Source: Methylophilus sp. DW102 | Lineage (GTDB): Bacteria > Pseudomonadota > Gammaproteobacteria > Burkholderiales > Methylophilaceae | Length of the DNA: 64,000 nt | Direction: 5' to 3' | NCBI RefSeq assembly: GCF_037076555.1 | Contig: NZ_AP029023.1 | Location: 2,108,001 to 2,172,000 of the forward strand | Shown: piece after piece, positions 45,445-55,392 of the stretch | How positions within the stretch are numbered: the stretch's first letter is position 1 | Layout of the letters: each line of letters begins with the position of its first letter | Program-made: the position numbers and the translations under genes | The notes under the pieces: model-generated | Told to the model about the DNA's origin: nothing | What the model saw: the letters and a program-made list of their open reading frames with translations, nothing else | Databases searched by the model: none

Positions 45445-46299
45445 CTACAGACTTACTTCGCAATTATCAATCAGGCGCGTACCACCAAGCTTGGCAGCCG
45501 CCAGAATCACCCAGGCCTGGTCACTCGCATCGGGCAAGGTCAGGTCTGTTTGCCTGCGAACGTCTACATAATCGACCTGCCAGCCTTGCTGGTTTAACCC
45601 AGCCACCGCCTGTGCACACAAGCTTGCATAATCCCGCTGGCCTGCCAGCAACGCCTGTTTAATGCGCTGCAGTTGCTGATAAAGTTGCGCTGCCTGTGTT
45701 TTTTCTGTGGCAGAAAGATAGCCATTGCGAGAACTCATGGCCAGGCCAGAAGGCTCGCGCACAGTCTCGCCCGCCACAATCTCGACGTTAAAATTGAGTT
45801 GCCGCACCAGCGCGCGGATCACCATCAATTGCTGGTAATCTTTTTTGCCGAACACGGCCACCTGCGGCTGAACCATATTAAACAGCTTGGCGACCACCGT
45901 TGCCACGCCGACAAAATGCCCGGGCCGGCTGGCCCCGCATAATTCATTGACCAGTGCGGGCGGTTGTATCACAACGGCTTGCCGCAAATCCTGCCCATCA
46001 AAATCCGGGTACATTTCAGTGACGGTAGGCGCAAATACCACGTCCGCCCCTACCGCTTCCAACTGTTCACAGTCTGCCGCCAAGGTACGCGGGTAGCTAC
46101 CAAAATCTTCGTTCACCCCAAACTGCAAGGGATTGACAAAGATACTCACCACCACAATCTCCGCGAGCTGCTTGGCCTGCGTCACTAATTGGCAATGTCC
46201 TGCATGCAAATTGCCCATCGTCGGGACAAAGCCCACCTTTGCTTGCGGATGACGGGCTAAAAAGGCGCGTAACTCGCGCACACTGTGACACACTTGCAT
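45445..46299 (-). CDS. panC: Pantothenate synthetase
   Basis: 284 aa from ATG 46299. It has VGFVPTMGNLHAGHCQLV (HxGH nucleotide motif), VSIFVNPLQFGVNEDFGSYPRT, RPGHFVGVATVVAKLFNMVQPQ, FGKKDYQQLMVI and LAMSSRNGYLS (the KMSKS-like site). It ligates pantoate and beta-alanine. It heads the panC-panD-rsfS-rlmH-phr run. Confidence 0.96.
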   Translation of the reverse strand: MQVCHSVRELRAFLARHPQAKVGFVPTMGNLHAGHCQLVTQAKQLAEIVVVSIFVNPLQFGVNEDFGSYPRTLAADCEQLEAVGADVVFAPTVTEMYPDFDGQDLRQAVVIQPPALVNELCGASRPGHFVGVATVVAKLFNMVQPQVAVFGKKDYQQLMVIRALVRQLNFNVEIVAGETVREPSGLAMSSRNGYLSATEKTQAAQLYQQLQRIKQALLAGQRDYASLCAQAVAGLNQQGWQVDYVDVRRQTDLTLPDASDQAWVILAAAKLGGTRLIDNCEVSL

Positions 46300-46388
46300 C
46301 AATCATTCATCCAACAAAAACACAATTCCGGCAATATATCACAGGCCTCTCGCACCAGCGGCCCATCACCTGGCGTTTAACCCAAGCA

Positions 46389-46418
46389 TTGACAAGCACA
46401 TCCCTCATTGCCTATAGT
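46389..46418 (+). promoter_or_regulatory. Candidate sigma-70 promoter upstream of the MITE and mscL
   Basis: TTGACA (46389-46394), an 18-nt spacer and TATAGT (46413-46418). It points toward mscL but is separated from it by the 178-bp MITE-like element, which begins 8 bases after the -10 box. Transcripts from here would include the whole element. Confidence 0.6.
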
Positions 46419-46425
46419 CGCTTTA

Positions 46426-46604
46426 GGGCACTTCTATAAACTCAGTTTGCGAGCCTGCGTTTCACGCAGGGCCTCTTGAAACCACTAACGTCATCATACG
46501 GTGTTGTTTATAAATAAATTTCCTGCCCTCGCAACCAGAGACTGGATCTCCTTTTTTAATCGCACCTCGTCTTGCTTTGCGACTTGAATTTATAAAAGTG
46601 CCCC
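46426..46604. mobile_element. MITE-like element with ~29 bp terminal inverted repeats and TTA target duplication
   Basis: Left end GGGCACTTCTATAAACTCA at 46426. The reverse complement of the right end is GGGCACTTTTATAAATTCA. About 24 of 29 terminal bases match. The element is flanked by TTA (46423-46425) and TTA (46605-46607). A TNA duplication suits IS5-type transposases. There is no open frame of useful length inside, so it is a non-autonomous element. A nested hairpin with the arms CCTGCG and CGCAGG lies at ~46454-46470. It separates mscL from a good promoter. Confidence 0.65.
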
Positions 46605-46643
46605 TTACAATCTTAATCTTTAATAACAATGGTGGGAGAAGTC

Positions 46644-47063
46644 ATGAGCGTCATTTCAGAATTCAAGCAGTTCGCCCTTAAAGGCAATGTCATGGACCTG
46701 GCAGTCGGTGTCATTATTGGTGGGGCCTTTGGCAAAATTGTGGCCTCACTGGTAGATGATGTCATCATGCCCGTGGTCGGCAAGATTTTTGGCGGCTTTG
46801 ATTTTAGCAATTTGTATGTGCCCCTTAACGGCCAATCGGCTGACCTGGCATTGGCAGAAGCCAAAAAACTGGGTGCAGTGCTGGCCTACGGCAACTTTCT
46901 GACTATCGTGCTCAACTTTATTATCCTGGCATTTATTATTTTCCAGATGGTGAAATTCATGAACCGCCTGAAAACCGCGGATGAACCGGCCCCTGCCGTA
47001 CCTGCGCCGACCCCGGAAGATATTGTGCTACTGCGCGAAATCCGTGATAGCCTGAAAAAATAA
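46644..47063 (+). CDS. mscL: Large-conductance mechanosensitive channel MscL
   Basis: 139 aa from ATG 46644, with GGGAGAA upstream. It has [32 protein letters not shown] (first helix), then a loop with [15 protein letters not shown] second helix, [20 protein letters not shown], and a C-terminal bundle [18 protein letters not shown] complete it. Homopentameric tension-gated pore in the inner membrane, opened by hypo-osmotic shock. A good terminator follows. Confidence 0.97.
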   Translation: MSVISEFKQFALKGNVMDLAVGVIIGGAFGKIVASLVDDVIMPVVGKIFGGFDFSNLYVPLNGQSADLALAEAKKLGAVLAYGNFLTIVLNFIILAFIIFQMVKFMNRLKTADEPAPAVPAPTPEDIVLLREIRDSLKK

Positions 47064-47093
47064 TCAATTAAATCAGGGTTTATCGGGGTTAAA

Positions 47094-47125
47094 AAACAAA
47101 GGGCGCCTGAGCGCCCTTTGTTTTT
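47094..47125. terminator. Intrinsic terminator after mscL
   Basis: AAACAAAGGGCGC, CTGA loop, GCGCCCTTTGTTT, then T. Symmetric, so it can also serve the convergent gene at 47143. Confidence 0.93.
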
Positions 47126-47142
47126 GATCCCGCAATAAAGAA

Positions 47143-47553
47143 TTAAATGCCTGCCGGATTGGGATTGGGCACTTCGTAGGTTTGACCACTGCTGGCGTCA
47201 GACCCATCATTATTCAAAAACACCACCACGCTGACCTGGTCTTCCACAATATCCAGCTCGGTCGTTGGGTAGTAAGCCCCCTTCGCATCCTTGTTGATGT
47301 TGTGATAATGCCAGATGGAGGCAACCACCCGTCCACTGTCCTTGAGTTTCACATCTTCTGCGCGGGCAGGTTCGCCCAGCAATGCAATCAATTCGGCCCG
47401 GCTCATCTTGCCGACTTTATCCACAAAGGCCTGCTCGTCTTCTGGAATCGCTCCCGTCGTAGCGATCCCTGGCGTCGCCCCTGCCCATAATGCACTGCTC
47501 ACTGATAACAATCCAACTGCCAACACCCCGTGCAACCAAGTTTGTGCTCTCAT
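47143..47553 (-). CDS. Small exported protein, BamE/SmpA-like pattern possible
   Basis: 136 aa from ATG 47553, with AAGGAG 7 nt upstream. A signal peptide runs to the WAG region. The mature part has VDKVGKMSRAELIALLGEPARAEDVKLKDSG, then SIWHYHNINKD and beta strands with ELDIVEDQVSVVVFLNND. The helix then LGEP then strand order resembles SmpA/OmlA folds. However, there is no lipobox Cys, so this is not a certain call. Function unknown. Confidence 0.6.
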   Translation of the reverse strand: MRAQTWLHGVLAVGLLSVSSALWAGATPGIATTGAIPEDEQAFVDKVGKMSRAELIALLGEPARAEDVKLKDSGRVVASIWHYHNINKDAKGAYYPTTELDIVEDQVSVVVFLNNDGSDASSGQTYEVPNPNPAGI

Positions 47554-47648
47554 CATCACTCTCCTTATGTTCAAACACTCAGGCAATCAAAACGATCATT
47601 AGGTTCCATTTGCAGCCGCTACGCATAGGCTGGCGGCGGCGCTGTGGC

Positions 47649-48509
47649 CTAGACCGACTCAATAGGATAGGCTTCTTCTGGCAATAGCTCTATCAATAAC
47701 ACATGTACACGACGGCTGTCAGCATGCACCACGGTCACACTCAGATTTTGAATGCGGATATGCTCGCCGCGCTTGGGCAAATGACCAAAATGGTTGACCA
47801 CCAGCCCACCCACGGTTGAAAACTCTTCGTCACTAAACGTGGTGCCAATGGCTTCATTAAACTCAGGGATTTCAGTCAAGGCTTTGACACGGTATTTACC
47901 CGGCGCCTGCTGGATAATATTGCCCTCGCCTTCGTCGTCATCATATTCGTCTTCAATATCCCCAACAATCTGCTCCAGCACGTCTTCAATGGTCACCATG
48001 CCCGCCACACCGCCGTACTCATCCACCACAATGGCAATATGATTGCGGTTGCTGCGAAACTCCTTGAGCAATACATTCAGGCGCTTGGATTCGGGGATAA
48101 ACACGGCCGGACGCAACATGTCGCGCAGTTCAAAAGACTCATTTGCATAGTAACGAAGCAGGTCTTTGGCCAGCAGGATGCCGATCACATCATTCTTGTT
48201 GTCTTCAATCACGGGGAAGCGGGAGTGTGCCGTTTCAATCACAAACGGCAGGAAACTGTCTGGCGGTTGAGCGATATCAATCACATCCATTTGCGAACGC
48301 GGAATCATGATGTCGCGCACTTGCATTTCACTGACTTGCAAAACACCTTCGATCATGGCCAGTGAATCGCCATCCATCAGGTGGTTTTCATAAGCGCCAT
48401 GCAGCAATTCAACAAGCTGCTCTCGATCTTCTGGCTCACGCAGCAGAAAATGACTTAATCGTTCTAAAAGAGAGGGTTTATGAGATAACTTATCCGGCTC
48501 CGAAGCCAT
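47649..48509 (-). CDS. corC: CorC/HlyC family CBS-domain transporter-associated protein
   Basis: 286 aa from ATG 48509. A pair of CBS domains spans about residues 60-180: VRDIMIPRSQMDVIDI, HSRFPVIEDNKNDVIGILLAKDLLRY and DEYGGVAGMVTIEDVLEQIVGDIEDEYD. A C-terminal CorC_HlyC domain with EFSTVGGLVVNHFGHLPKRGE follows. There are no membrane helices, which fits the CorC type rather than CNNM. It is implicated in Mg/Co efflux. ybeY, often upstream, is not visible here. Confidence 0.92.
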   Translation of the reverse strand: MASEPDKLSHKPSLLERLSHFLLREPEDREQLVELLHGAYENHLMDGDSLAMIEGVLQVSEMQVRDIMIPRSQMDVIDIAQPPDSFLPFVIETAHSRFPVIEDNKNDVIGILLAKDLLRYYANESFELRDMLRPAVFIPESKRLNVLLKEFRSNRNHIAIVVDEYGGVAGMVTIEDVLEQIVGDIEDEYDDDEGEGNIIQQAPGKYRVKALTEIPEFNEAIGTTFSDEEFSTVGGLVVNHFGHLPKRGEHIRIQNLSVTVVHADSRRVHVLLIELLPEEAYPIESV

Positions 48510-48674
48510 ATTTACTGCTGAAAACAGCATCCTGTATAACGAGATGACTTAAGCATACATGAAAACAGATGACCATGTCACCTTCACCTCACCAGCCCTC
48601 TGATTTGGCGCAAGATTTGCCCAGGCCAGTCGCGATCACGCTATAAACATTTAAATTCTGCTAAATTATCGCCT

Positions 48675-51600
48675 ATGCTCAATCGCTTGCGTTCCTATTC
48701 TTCTCGTTTTCGCCTGTCTCATTCGGGCCGACTGGCGCAAATCGCATTATCAGTACCGTTGAGGATCGTCGCCGGACTGGTGGTTTTTTACCTGCTGTTT
48801 GCCTGGCTGGCTGTGAACCCGCTGGCCAAATGGCTGTTGCCCTGGGTTGCCGAAACACAGCTGGCCAGCAAAGCTAGCGTCGACAAGGTCACGTTTGACC
48901 CCTTCAGCCTGACCACCACCATCGAAAAACTCTCACTGACTGATCAGCAAGGCGCGCCCCTGGCTGCGTTTGACCGACTGGTAGTCGATCTTGACGCCAG
49001 CGGGCTGTTTAAATGGGCATGGAAGCTCAAGCAGATCCAGTTGACAGGCCCGCATGTGAATGTCATGGTCTCCAAACAAGGTAAACTCAACTGGGCAGAC
49101 CTGATCGCCAAACTCAATGAAAATCCCTCGCCGCCAGATCAGGACCTGCCCCGAGTCATCATTGAAAAAATCATCCTGAGCCAGGGCAATATTGAATACC
49201 TGGATGCACAGCACGACCAGCCTTTGCGCGCCTCCCTCAAGCCGCTGGATTTTGAACTGGAAGGCTTTTCTACCCTGCCCCAAGACCGCGGCGACTACCT
49301 GATCGCGGCAAAACTGCCCTATCAGGGCGGCACCGTGAAGTGGAAAGGTAATTTCGGCGTCAATCCCCTCGCATCGCAAGGGCAACTGGCGATTGAGGCG
49401 TTACAAATTGCCAAGGTGATGCAGTGGGTCAACACAGCGGCGCTGCCCGTTAAAGTTGAGACCGGCGCTTTTTCTGGTCAGTTGAACTATGCATTTTCCA
49501 TGCATCAGCAACAACCAAAACTGCAGCTCAGTGATGTCCAGCTACGCATTGAGGACTTGGGGGCGACAATGGCGCCAGCGGACAAACTTACCTGGGCCTC
49601 ATTCACGGTTACCACCAAACAGCTGACGCTACTCCCTGCTGCGCAACTCAGCCTGCAGGGTCATGGTATCGACATGACCCTGAATCAGCTCAAGCTACAA
49701 AAGCCGCAAGCGGTCGTCTCAATGGCCAGCAGCCAGCTGTCACTGCCCAGTCTCAGTTTCACGCTGGATAAACAAGCACAGCTTCAGTTTGAAAATCTGG
49801 ATGTTCATCTGCAACAGGCGCAGGTACAGCATGGCCAGCAAACCTTGCTCAGCCTGCCCGAACTGGCGCTGGAACACACCAGTTTCAACCTGGCTGACCG
49901 TCGTGCGAAGATCGGGCTAGTCCATCTTAATCAGGGACAATTATCTGCCACGCAACTTGCCTCTGGCTTGCTGGATTGGCAACAGAGCTTCGAACCAACC
50001 GTCGCAAAAAATACGTCAACCACCCAACCCACAGCCGAGCAAACAGCTCAAACAACTGAAAGCAAGCCGTTCCATTTGAGCATTGACGAATTAGCCCTCG
50101 CGCACTGGCACCTGACCTATACCAGCCACCAGTTCGTCAAACCGCTGCAGGCAACGGTAGGCGACATGAATCTGCAATTGGCCTTGGATCATGCTGAAGA
50201 CCTGACGCTCAGTAACATGCAACTGGATGCCAGCCAACTCGCGCTGCAATCAGATAAACAAACGCTGGCACAACTCGGCAAGCTATCGGTAGGCAAAGTA
50301 CATCTGGCACTGGCGCAACAAAAAGCCGAGGTCGCGGCGATCCAGTTAAGCGGTCTGAAAACCTCGGTGATTCGCCAGGCCGACCAGCGCTTGAACTGGC
50401 AAACCCTGCTCGCAACACCCCCGGCAGCAGCCCCCAAGAACACGGCGACTTCACCCACCGCGACAACGCAGAAAACTGCATGGACCTATAGTCTCAAACA
50501 GCTAGCCTTGCAGCAGGCTGAGGTGCATATTGAGGATCAATCGACCTCAAGCCCCATGATCCTGGATGTGACCGATGGTCAACTCTCGCTGACTGACTTG
50601 ACCCAGAATCTGACACGCTGGCTTCCGGTCAAGGCTGGTTTCAAGGTCAAACAAGGCGGTCAATTGAACCTGCAAGGCAAGATCGCGGCGGCCCCGTTTA
50701 AAGCAGACCTGCAAACACAGCTCAGTCAGTTATCTTTAAAACCCTTTGCGCCCTACCTAGCACAAGTCGCCTTACTCAAACTGGAAGATGGCGCAGTCGG
50801 TTTAGAAGGCAGGTTACAACAATCCACGCAAGGCTCAACCCGCTTTGATGGCGGCTTCACCGTCAACCAGCTCTCGATTATTGAGGAAGAAAGCCAGCAA
50901 CCATTCTTGCGCTGGCAAACCTTACAGGCAGACGGTGTATCGCTATCAGTGGCACCGAACAAATTGCAAATCGACACCTTGAGTGTGAACCAACCGCAGA
51001 CCAAGTTTATGATTGCTGCCGATCGCAGCCTGAACGTAAGCAAGCTCATGCGTACTGCGCCCGCTTCTGACCACCCGCCTGCAAGCAATGCAACAACATC
51101 GACCAGTACAAGCGCAGCACCCACGGTGGCAAACGCAAGTAAACAGAGTGATTTTCCGGTCAATATAGACAGTGTGCGAATCAACAATGCCGAACTGGAC
51201 TTTGCCGATTTGTCATTGCCGCAACCGTTTGGCACGCATATTAACAATCTGGGCGGAGTAATTAACGGCATTTCGAGCAATCCTGCCTCTACAGCTCAGG
51301 TGGAGATGGATGGCAAGGTGGATGACTATGGCGCTGCCCGCATCCGTGGCAGCTTGCAGCCATTTAACACCGGCGAATTTACCGACCTTAAACTGGCGTT
51401 CACTAATCTGGAAATGAACCGGCTAACCCCCTATTCCGGCAAATTTGCCGGGCGCAAGATCACCTCAGGCAAGCTGTCTGTCGATCTCGAATACAAGATC
51501 AAGCAGCGCAAGCTGGCTGGAGAAAACAAATTCGTCATCCACAAACTGACCTTGGGCGAGCGCGTAGACAGCAAGGATGCCGCCAACCTGCCCCTGGATC

Positions 51601-52343
51601 TGGCGATTGCCATTCTTGAAGACAGCAATGGCGTCATTGACCTCGACCTGCCAGTCACTGGCAGCCTGGATGACCCCAAGTTCAGCGTTGGCGGGATTGT
51701 CTGGAAAGCCTTTACCAATATCCTGACCAAAATCGTAACAGCGCCATTTAGCGCCTTGGGCAAGCTGTTTGGCAGCAGTGAAAAGCTGGAGGCCATCGTG
51801 TTTGATCCCGGTACGGCGGCTTTATCCCCGCCTGAGCAGGAAAAACTGCAGGCAGTGAGCAGCGCGCTTAACAAACGCCAGCAATTGAAGTTGGGGGTGG
51901 TGCCGGCTTACGATATCGCTGCAGATACGCGCGCCCTGCAGGAAAGCAGCCTGCGTAAGCAAGTGGCTGCGGAAATGGGCATCGTCCTGAAGGCAGACCA
52001 GACACCGGGACCGATAGACCTCAACAACCCCAAGGTGCAATCTGCGCTCAAGGCCTTGCATGACCGCTTAACCAACAAAGGCCTGCTAAAGCGGCTTGCT
52101 TCAAAGCTGGAAAAAACACCGTCCGGATTTTATGAACAGGCACAAGAGACCTTGACGACCAGTATCCCGGTTTCAGAAGCGGACTTACAGGCCTTAGCCA
52201 AATCAAGAGCAAACGCAATTCAGCAGCAATTGCTGGCCGCGGGCCTGAGCCAGGATCGCATCGCCCTCGCACCGCCAGTCGCCGCAAAAGCAGAGCGCGC
52301 TTTGGTACCAACCAAGCTAACGCTAGAGGCGATCAAGCATTAA
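48675..52343 (+). CDS. Large DUF748/AsmA-like envelope protein
   Basis: 1222 aa. One N-terminal transmembrane helix (residues ~30-55, VVFYLLFAWLAVNPL) is followed by a very long periplasmic region of repeated beta strands typical of AsmA/DUF748 (repeating L-x-L, NLGGVINGI motifs). Low-complexity Thr/Ala/Pro linkers occur at about residues 440-465, 585-600 and 795-820. It ends with a DPGTAALSPPEQEKLQAVSSAL segment like an OmpA-type C-domain. AsmA-like proteins bridge membranes for lipid transport. It is read from its own transcript, with no close neighbours. Confidence 0.85.
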   Translation: MLNRLRSYSSRFRLSHSGRLAQIALSVPLRIVAGLVVFYLLFAWLAVNPLAKWLLPWVAETQLASKASVDKVTFDPFSLTTTIEKLSLTDQQGAPLAAFDRLVVDLDASGLFKWAWKLKQIQLTGPHVNVMVSKQGKLNWADLIAKLNENPSPPDQDLPRVIIEKIILSQGNIEYLDAQHDQPLRASLKPLDFELEGFSTLPQDRGDYLIAAKLPYQGGTVKWKGNFGVNPLASQGQLAIEALQIAKVMQWVNTAALPVKVETGAFSGQLNYAFSMHQQQPKLQLSDVQLRIEDLGATMAPADKLTWASFTVTTKQLTLLPAAQLSLQGHGIDMTLNQLKLQKPQAVVSMASSQLSLPSLSFTLDKQAQLQFENLDVHLQQAQVQHGQQTLLSLPELALEHTSFNLADRRAKIGLVHLNQGQLSATQLASGLLDWQQSFEPTVAKNTSTTQPTAEQTAQTTESKPFHLSIDELALAHWHLTYTSHQFVKPLQATVGDMNLQLALDHAEDLTLSNMQLDASQLALQSDKQTLAQLGKLSVGKVHLALAQQKAEVAAIQLSGLKTSVIRQADQRLNWQTLLATPPAAAPKNTATSPTATTQKTAWTYSLKQLALQQAEVHIEDQSTSSPMILDVTDGQLSLTDLTQNLTRWLPVKAGFKVKQGGQLNLQGKIAAAPFKADLQTQLSQLSLKPFAPYLAQVALLKLEDGAVGLEGRLQQSTQGSTRFDGGFTVNQLSIIEEESQQPFLRWQTLQADGVSLSVAPNKLQIDTLSVNQPQTKFMIAADRSLNVSKLMRTAPASDHPPASNATTSTSTSAAPTVANASKQSDFPVNIDSVRINNAELDFADLSLPQPFGTHINNLGGVINGISSNPASTAQVEMDGKVDDYGAARIRGSLQPFNTGEFTDLKLAFTNLEMNRLTPYSGKFAGRKITSGKLSVDLEYKIKQRKLAGENKFVIHKLTLGERVDSKDAANLPLDLAIAILEDSNGVIDLDLPVTGSLDDPKFSVGGIVWKAFTNILTKIVTAPFSALGKLFGSSEKLEAIVFDPGTAALSPPEQEKLQAVSSALNKRQQLKLGVVPAYDIAADTRALQESSLRKQVAAEMGIVLKADQTPGPIDLNNPKVQSALKALHDRLTNKGLLKRLASKLEKTPSGFYEQAQETLTTSIPVSEADLQALAKSRANAIQQQLLAAGLSQDRIALAPPVAAKAERALVPTKLTLEAIKH

Positions 52344-52534
52344 TGTGAGCGGTGTCATGACGGCTGAAACGTTGAATTTACTCCCAAAGCGAGTCGATTT
52401 GGCTATTGTGCCCTCTGAGTCCTCAGTGGCTTAAAAATATAGCAAAGATTAATGATCAAAACCTGCTTTAACTCGGACTTGAAAGGCAGAGACAGGACTC
52501 AAGCCGCAACGAATCAACCAAGCTGGGCTCGCTG

Positions 52535-53176
52535 TTAGAACACCAGCACAGTGAGCAAATGCTGAAAAAAGCGCAGTACCGGCGACAGCACTATCCCCAA
52601 AATACCGGTAAACAGGAGTGCAATCAGTATCAGCATGCCGTAACGCTCAAGCTGGGCAAATTTGATGGCCACGGACATGGGCAACAAGCTCACCGCAATG
52701 CGGCCACCGTCCAGTGGTGGCAGTGGAAACAGGTTAAGCACCAGCAAAACCAGATTAATTTGTACGCCCGCAAGACTCATTTGCGACACATATGCCTGGG
52801 CAGCGTCTGGAAATTGTCCCACTCTCGCCAACACCAAGCCCCAAAGCAATGCCATGACAAAATTGGACGCGGGGCCGGCTAGGGCCACCCATAGCATATC
52901 CTGCTTGGGACGGCGTAACTGGCCAAAATTCACGGGCACCGGTTTTGCCCAGCCAAACAGGATACCGCCAAATATAATGCTGATGGCAGGCAATAAAATG
53001 GTGCCAATAGGGTCAATATGTTTGAAGGGATTAAGCGTAATCCTGCCCATGCGCTCGGCGGTCAAGTCGCCAAAATATTTGGCGGCGTAACCATGGGCAG
53101 CTTCATGCACTGTAATCGCAAACAGGATAGGCAGTGCGTAGGCAGCAATTTTTTGTACGACGGTCAGTTCTTCCAT
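52535..53176 (-). CDS. Site-2 protease family protein (M50 zinc metalloprotease)
   Basis: 213 aa, about six membrane helices. The zinc motif HEAAHGYAAKYFGD lies near residue 24. The second motif NLFPLPPLDGGRI near residue 150 supplies the third ligand and the Asp. The size fits the minimal Rip-type site-2 protease (group without PDZ). It would cleave membrane-embedded anti-sigma factors or leftover signal peptides. It is the last gene after PHP and yciO. Confidence 0.9.
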   Translation of the reverse strand: MEELTVVQKIAAYALPILFAITVHEAAHGYAAKYFGDLTAERMGRITLNPFKHIDPIGTILLPAISIIFGGILFGWAKPVPVNFGQLRRPKQDMLWVALAGPASNFVMALLWGLVLARVGQFPDAAQAYVSQMSLAGVQINLVLLVLNLFPLPPLDGGRIAVSLLPMSVAIKFAQLERYGMLILIALLFTGILGIVLSPVLRFFQHLLTVLVF

Positions 53177-53197
53177 GCAAATAGCTTTCAGACAACA

Positions 53198-53809
53198 TTA
53201 AGGCCAGGGTGCGACACCTGCCCGGACCAGCGACGGCGGATCTTCGGTCAAATCCAGCACCGTGGTGGGCCCCACGTGCACGATATCACTGTCAATCACC
53301 GCATCAATCTGGTGTTCCAGCGCTTCCCGAATCTCCCATCCGACCGAGAGGGGCGCCTCGTCACCGGGTAATTGCAAGGTCATGCTCAGCATGGGCGAAT
53401 CCAGCGCTTCCAGCAAGGTTTGCGTGACAATATGCTTGGGCACGCGCAAACCGATGGTGCTACGTTTGGGGTGATGCAGGCGGCGCGGCACCTCTCTGCT
53501 AGCCTCAAGCAAAAAGGTATAAGCGCCAGGGGTCAAGGCTTTCAGTAGCCGAAACTGGCTATTGTTCACTTTGGCATAGGTGCCAATCTCGGCCAAGTCA
53601 CGGCAGATCAGCGTAAAGGGGTGATCATCATCCACACCACGCAACCGGCGGATGCGTGTTTGCGCGTCCTTGAACTCCATCAGGCACACCAAGGCGTAAC
53701 TGGAGTCAGTCGGACAAGCCAGAATACCGCCCTGCTTCAACAGCTGTACCGCTTGTTGAATCAACCGCGCCTGCGGGTTTTGCGCATGAATAATAAAGAA
53801 CTGGGCCAT
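53198..53809 (-). CDS. yciO: Sua5/YciO/YrdC-family L-threonylcarbamoyladenylate synthase-like protein
   Basis: 203 aa from ATG 53809. It has ILACPTDSSYALVCLM near residue 30, RRLRGVDDDHPFTLICRDLAEI, TPGAYTFLLEAS, KRSTIGLRVPKH and SMTLQLPGDEAP. The KRSTIGLRVP motif is family wide; the overall pattern is YciO. TsaC makes the t6A precursor, while the role of the YciO branch is less sure. It sits between the PHP gene and the site-2 protease gene. Confidence 0.88.
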   Translation of the reverse strand: MAQFFIIHAQNPQARLIQQAVQLLKQGGILACPTDSSYALVCLMEFKDAQTRIRRLRGVDDDHPFTLICRDLAEIGTYAKVNNSQFRLLKALTPGAYTFLLEASREVPRRLHHPKRSTIGLRVPKHIVTQTLLEALDSPMLSMTLQLPGDEAPLSVGWEIREALEHQIDAVIDSDIVHVGPTTVLDLTEDPPSLVRAGVAPWP

Positions 53810-53815
53810 CAAGCA

Positions 53816-54667
53816 CTACTGCAGCAGACTGGCCTCGGGCCAATCCTGCCAGAGGGGGACACAATTGGCCGGTAAGGCGGGCAAGCGGCCCATTTCCATG
53901 AACGAAAGTCCCGGGCCATGATAGTCAGAGCCTTGAGATGCCTTCAAGTCAAAGCGATGGGCCAGTTTTGCGAACTGATCGAACTGCGGCGGCTGATGGC
54001 TACCAGTCACGACTTCTATAGCCTGTCCGCCGTAGCCCCTGAACTCGTGCAATAGCAAATGCATATTGACGAAGCCCAGGTCATAACGGCCAGGGTGTGC
54101 CAGCACGGCGACACCGCCAGCCTGGCGAATCAAGGTCACTGCTTGTTCCAGACTCATCCACTCATGGTTGACGAACCCTGGCTTGCCTTTGACCATATAT
54201 TTTTTAAAGACAGACTTGATGTTTTTAGCATGCCCTTGCTTGACAATAAACTGGGCAAAATGACTGCGTGTCATCACACTATTGCCCGCAATCTGCCTGG
54301 CACCTTCGTAGGCGCCAGCGATACCAGCCTTAGCCAGGCCTTCGGCCATTTGCCGGGCACGCGTATCGCGCGCTGCATGTACTTGCTGAAAGGTGGTGAT
54401 TAATTGCGGGTCGCTCGCATCAATGCGCAAGCCAACGATATGCAAGGTCCGCTTTTTCCAGGTCACCGAGATTTCGACACCATTCACCAGTGTAATGCCA
54501 TGCTGCTCAGCGGCAATCCGTGCGCGCGCCAGGCCGCCGACTTCGTCATGGTCCGTCAGCGCCAGCACACGCACGCCTTTGCTCGCGGCGTGGGCAACCA
54601 GCTCCTCTGGCGAGAGCAGGCCATCTGAGAGTGTGGAGTGGCAATGCAAATCTATCGGAACGGACAT
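53816..54667 (-). CDS. PHP-domain phosphoesterase (RNase AM/TrpH type)
   Basis: 283 aa. The PHP metal motifs are DLHCHSTLSDGLLSPEEL (first), ALTDHDEVGG, VNGVEISVTWKKRTLHIVGL, VLAHPGRYDL and KASQGSDYHGP. The order fits the YciV/TrpH 5'-3' exoribonuclease family (RNase AM). It precedes yciO after 6 nt; the yciV-yciO pairing recurs in proteobacteria and supports the call. Confidence 0.9.
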   Translation of the reverse strand: MSVPIDLHCHSTLSDGLLSPEELVAHAASKGVRVLALTDHDEVGGLARARIAAEQHGITLVNGVEISVTWKKRTLHIVGLRIDASDPQLITTFQQVHAARDTRARQMAEGLAKAGIAGAYEGARQIAGNSVMTRSHFAQFIVKQGHAKNIKSVFKKYMVKGKPGFVNHEWMSLEQAVTLIRQAGGVAVLAHPGRYDLGFVNMHLLLHEFRGYGGQAIEVVTGSHQPPQFDQFAKLAHRFDLKASQGSDYHGPGLSFMEMGRLPALPANCVPLWQDWPEASLLQ

Positions 54668-54796
54668 ATTGAATGAGAGAGACTACGCTGTTGTGCGGGG
54701 ACAGGATTGTCTACATATAAACTTTACTTTATGACAAGAATCATAGCAAAATAGTGCCCTCACAGATAGCAAGAATTCAGTGTACTGAAGCCAAGC

Positions 54797-55342
54797 ATGC
54801 AAATCATCACCGATTTACTCCCCGTCATCCTGTTCTTTATCGCTTATAAAAAAGCAGGCATCTTTGCAGCCACAGCCGTCGCCATGATTAGTACGCTGTT
54901 GCTGATCGGTGTGATCTGGCTCAAACGCGGCAAAATAGACAAGATGCTGGCCATCAACGGCGCCGTGATTACCGTTCTCGGCGGCATTACCTTGTTGTTA
55001 CATGACAAAACCTACATCATGTGGAAGCCGACTGCCATCTATTGGATCGGGGCACTGGCCCTGCTTTTCAGTCGCTATGCCTTCAAGCGCAACCTGATTG
55101 AGCGCATGCTGGGCAAAATGATGTCGCCGCCTGCTGTCACCTGGGACAAGCTAAACCTCTACTGGATTGCCTTTTTAATCGGCATGGGCATATTGAACCT
55201 CTACGTTGCCTTTCACTACAGCGAAGACGACTGGGTCAACTTCAAGTTGTTTGGGGCCACCAGCCTTATGTTTATCTTTATGATCGTGCAAGTCTTTGCG
55301 CTAAGAGCGCATTGGGTTGAACAAAATCAGCCGCCCGCCTGA
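54797..55342 (+). CDS. yciB: Septation protein A (YciB)
   Basis: 181 aa, five membrane helices. It has [46 protein letters not shown] and the ending [21 protein letters not shown]. The YciB family interacts with division and elongation proteins and affects envelope integrity. It is divergent from the PHP gene. The yciB-yciI-bolA-ppiC order follows on the same strand. Confidence 0.95.
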   Translation: MQIITDLLPVILFFIAYKKAGIFAATAVAMISTLLLIGVIWLKRGKIDKMLAINGAVITVLGGITLLLHDKTYIMWKPTAIYWIGALALLFSRYAFKRNLIERMLGKMMSPPAVTWDKLNLYWIAFLIGMGILNLYVAFHYSEDDWVNFKLFGATSLMFIFMIVQVFALRAHWVEQNQPPA

Positions 55343-55392
55343 CTAAATGTTTAGCCAGACTTTATCGACTGCCGCAGCGAAAGAATGCCATC

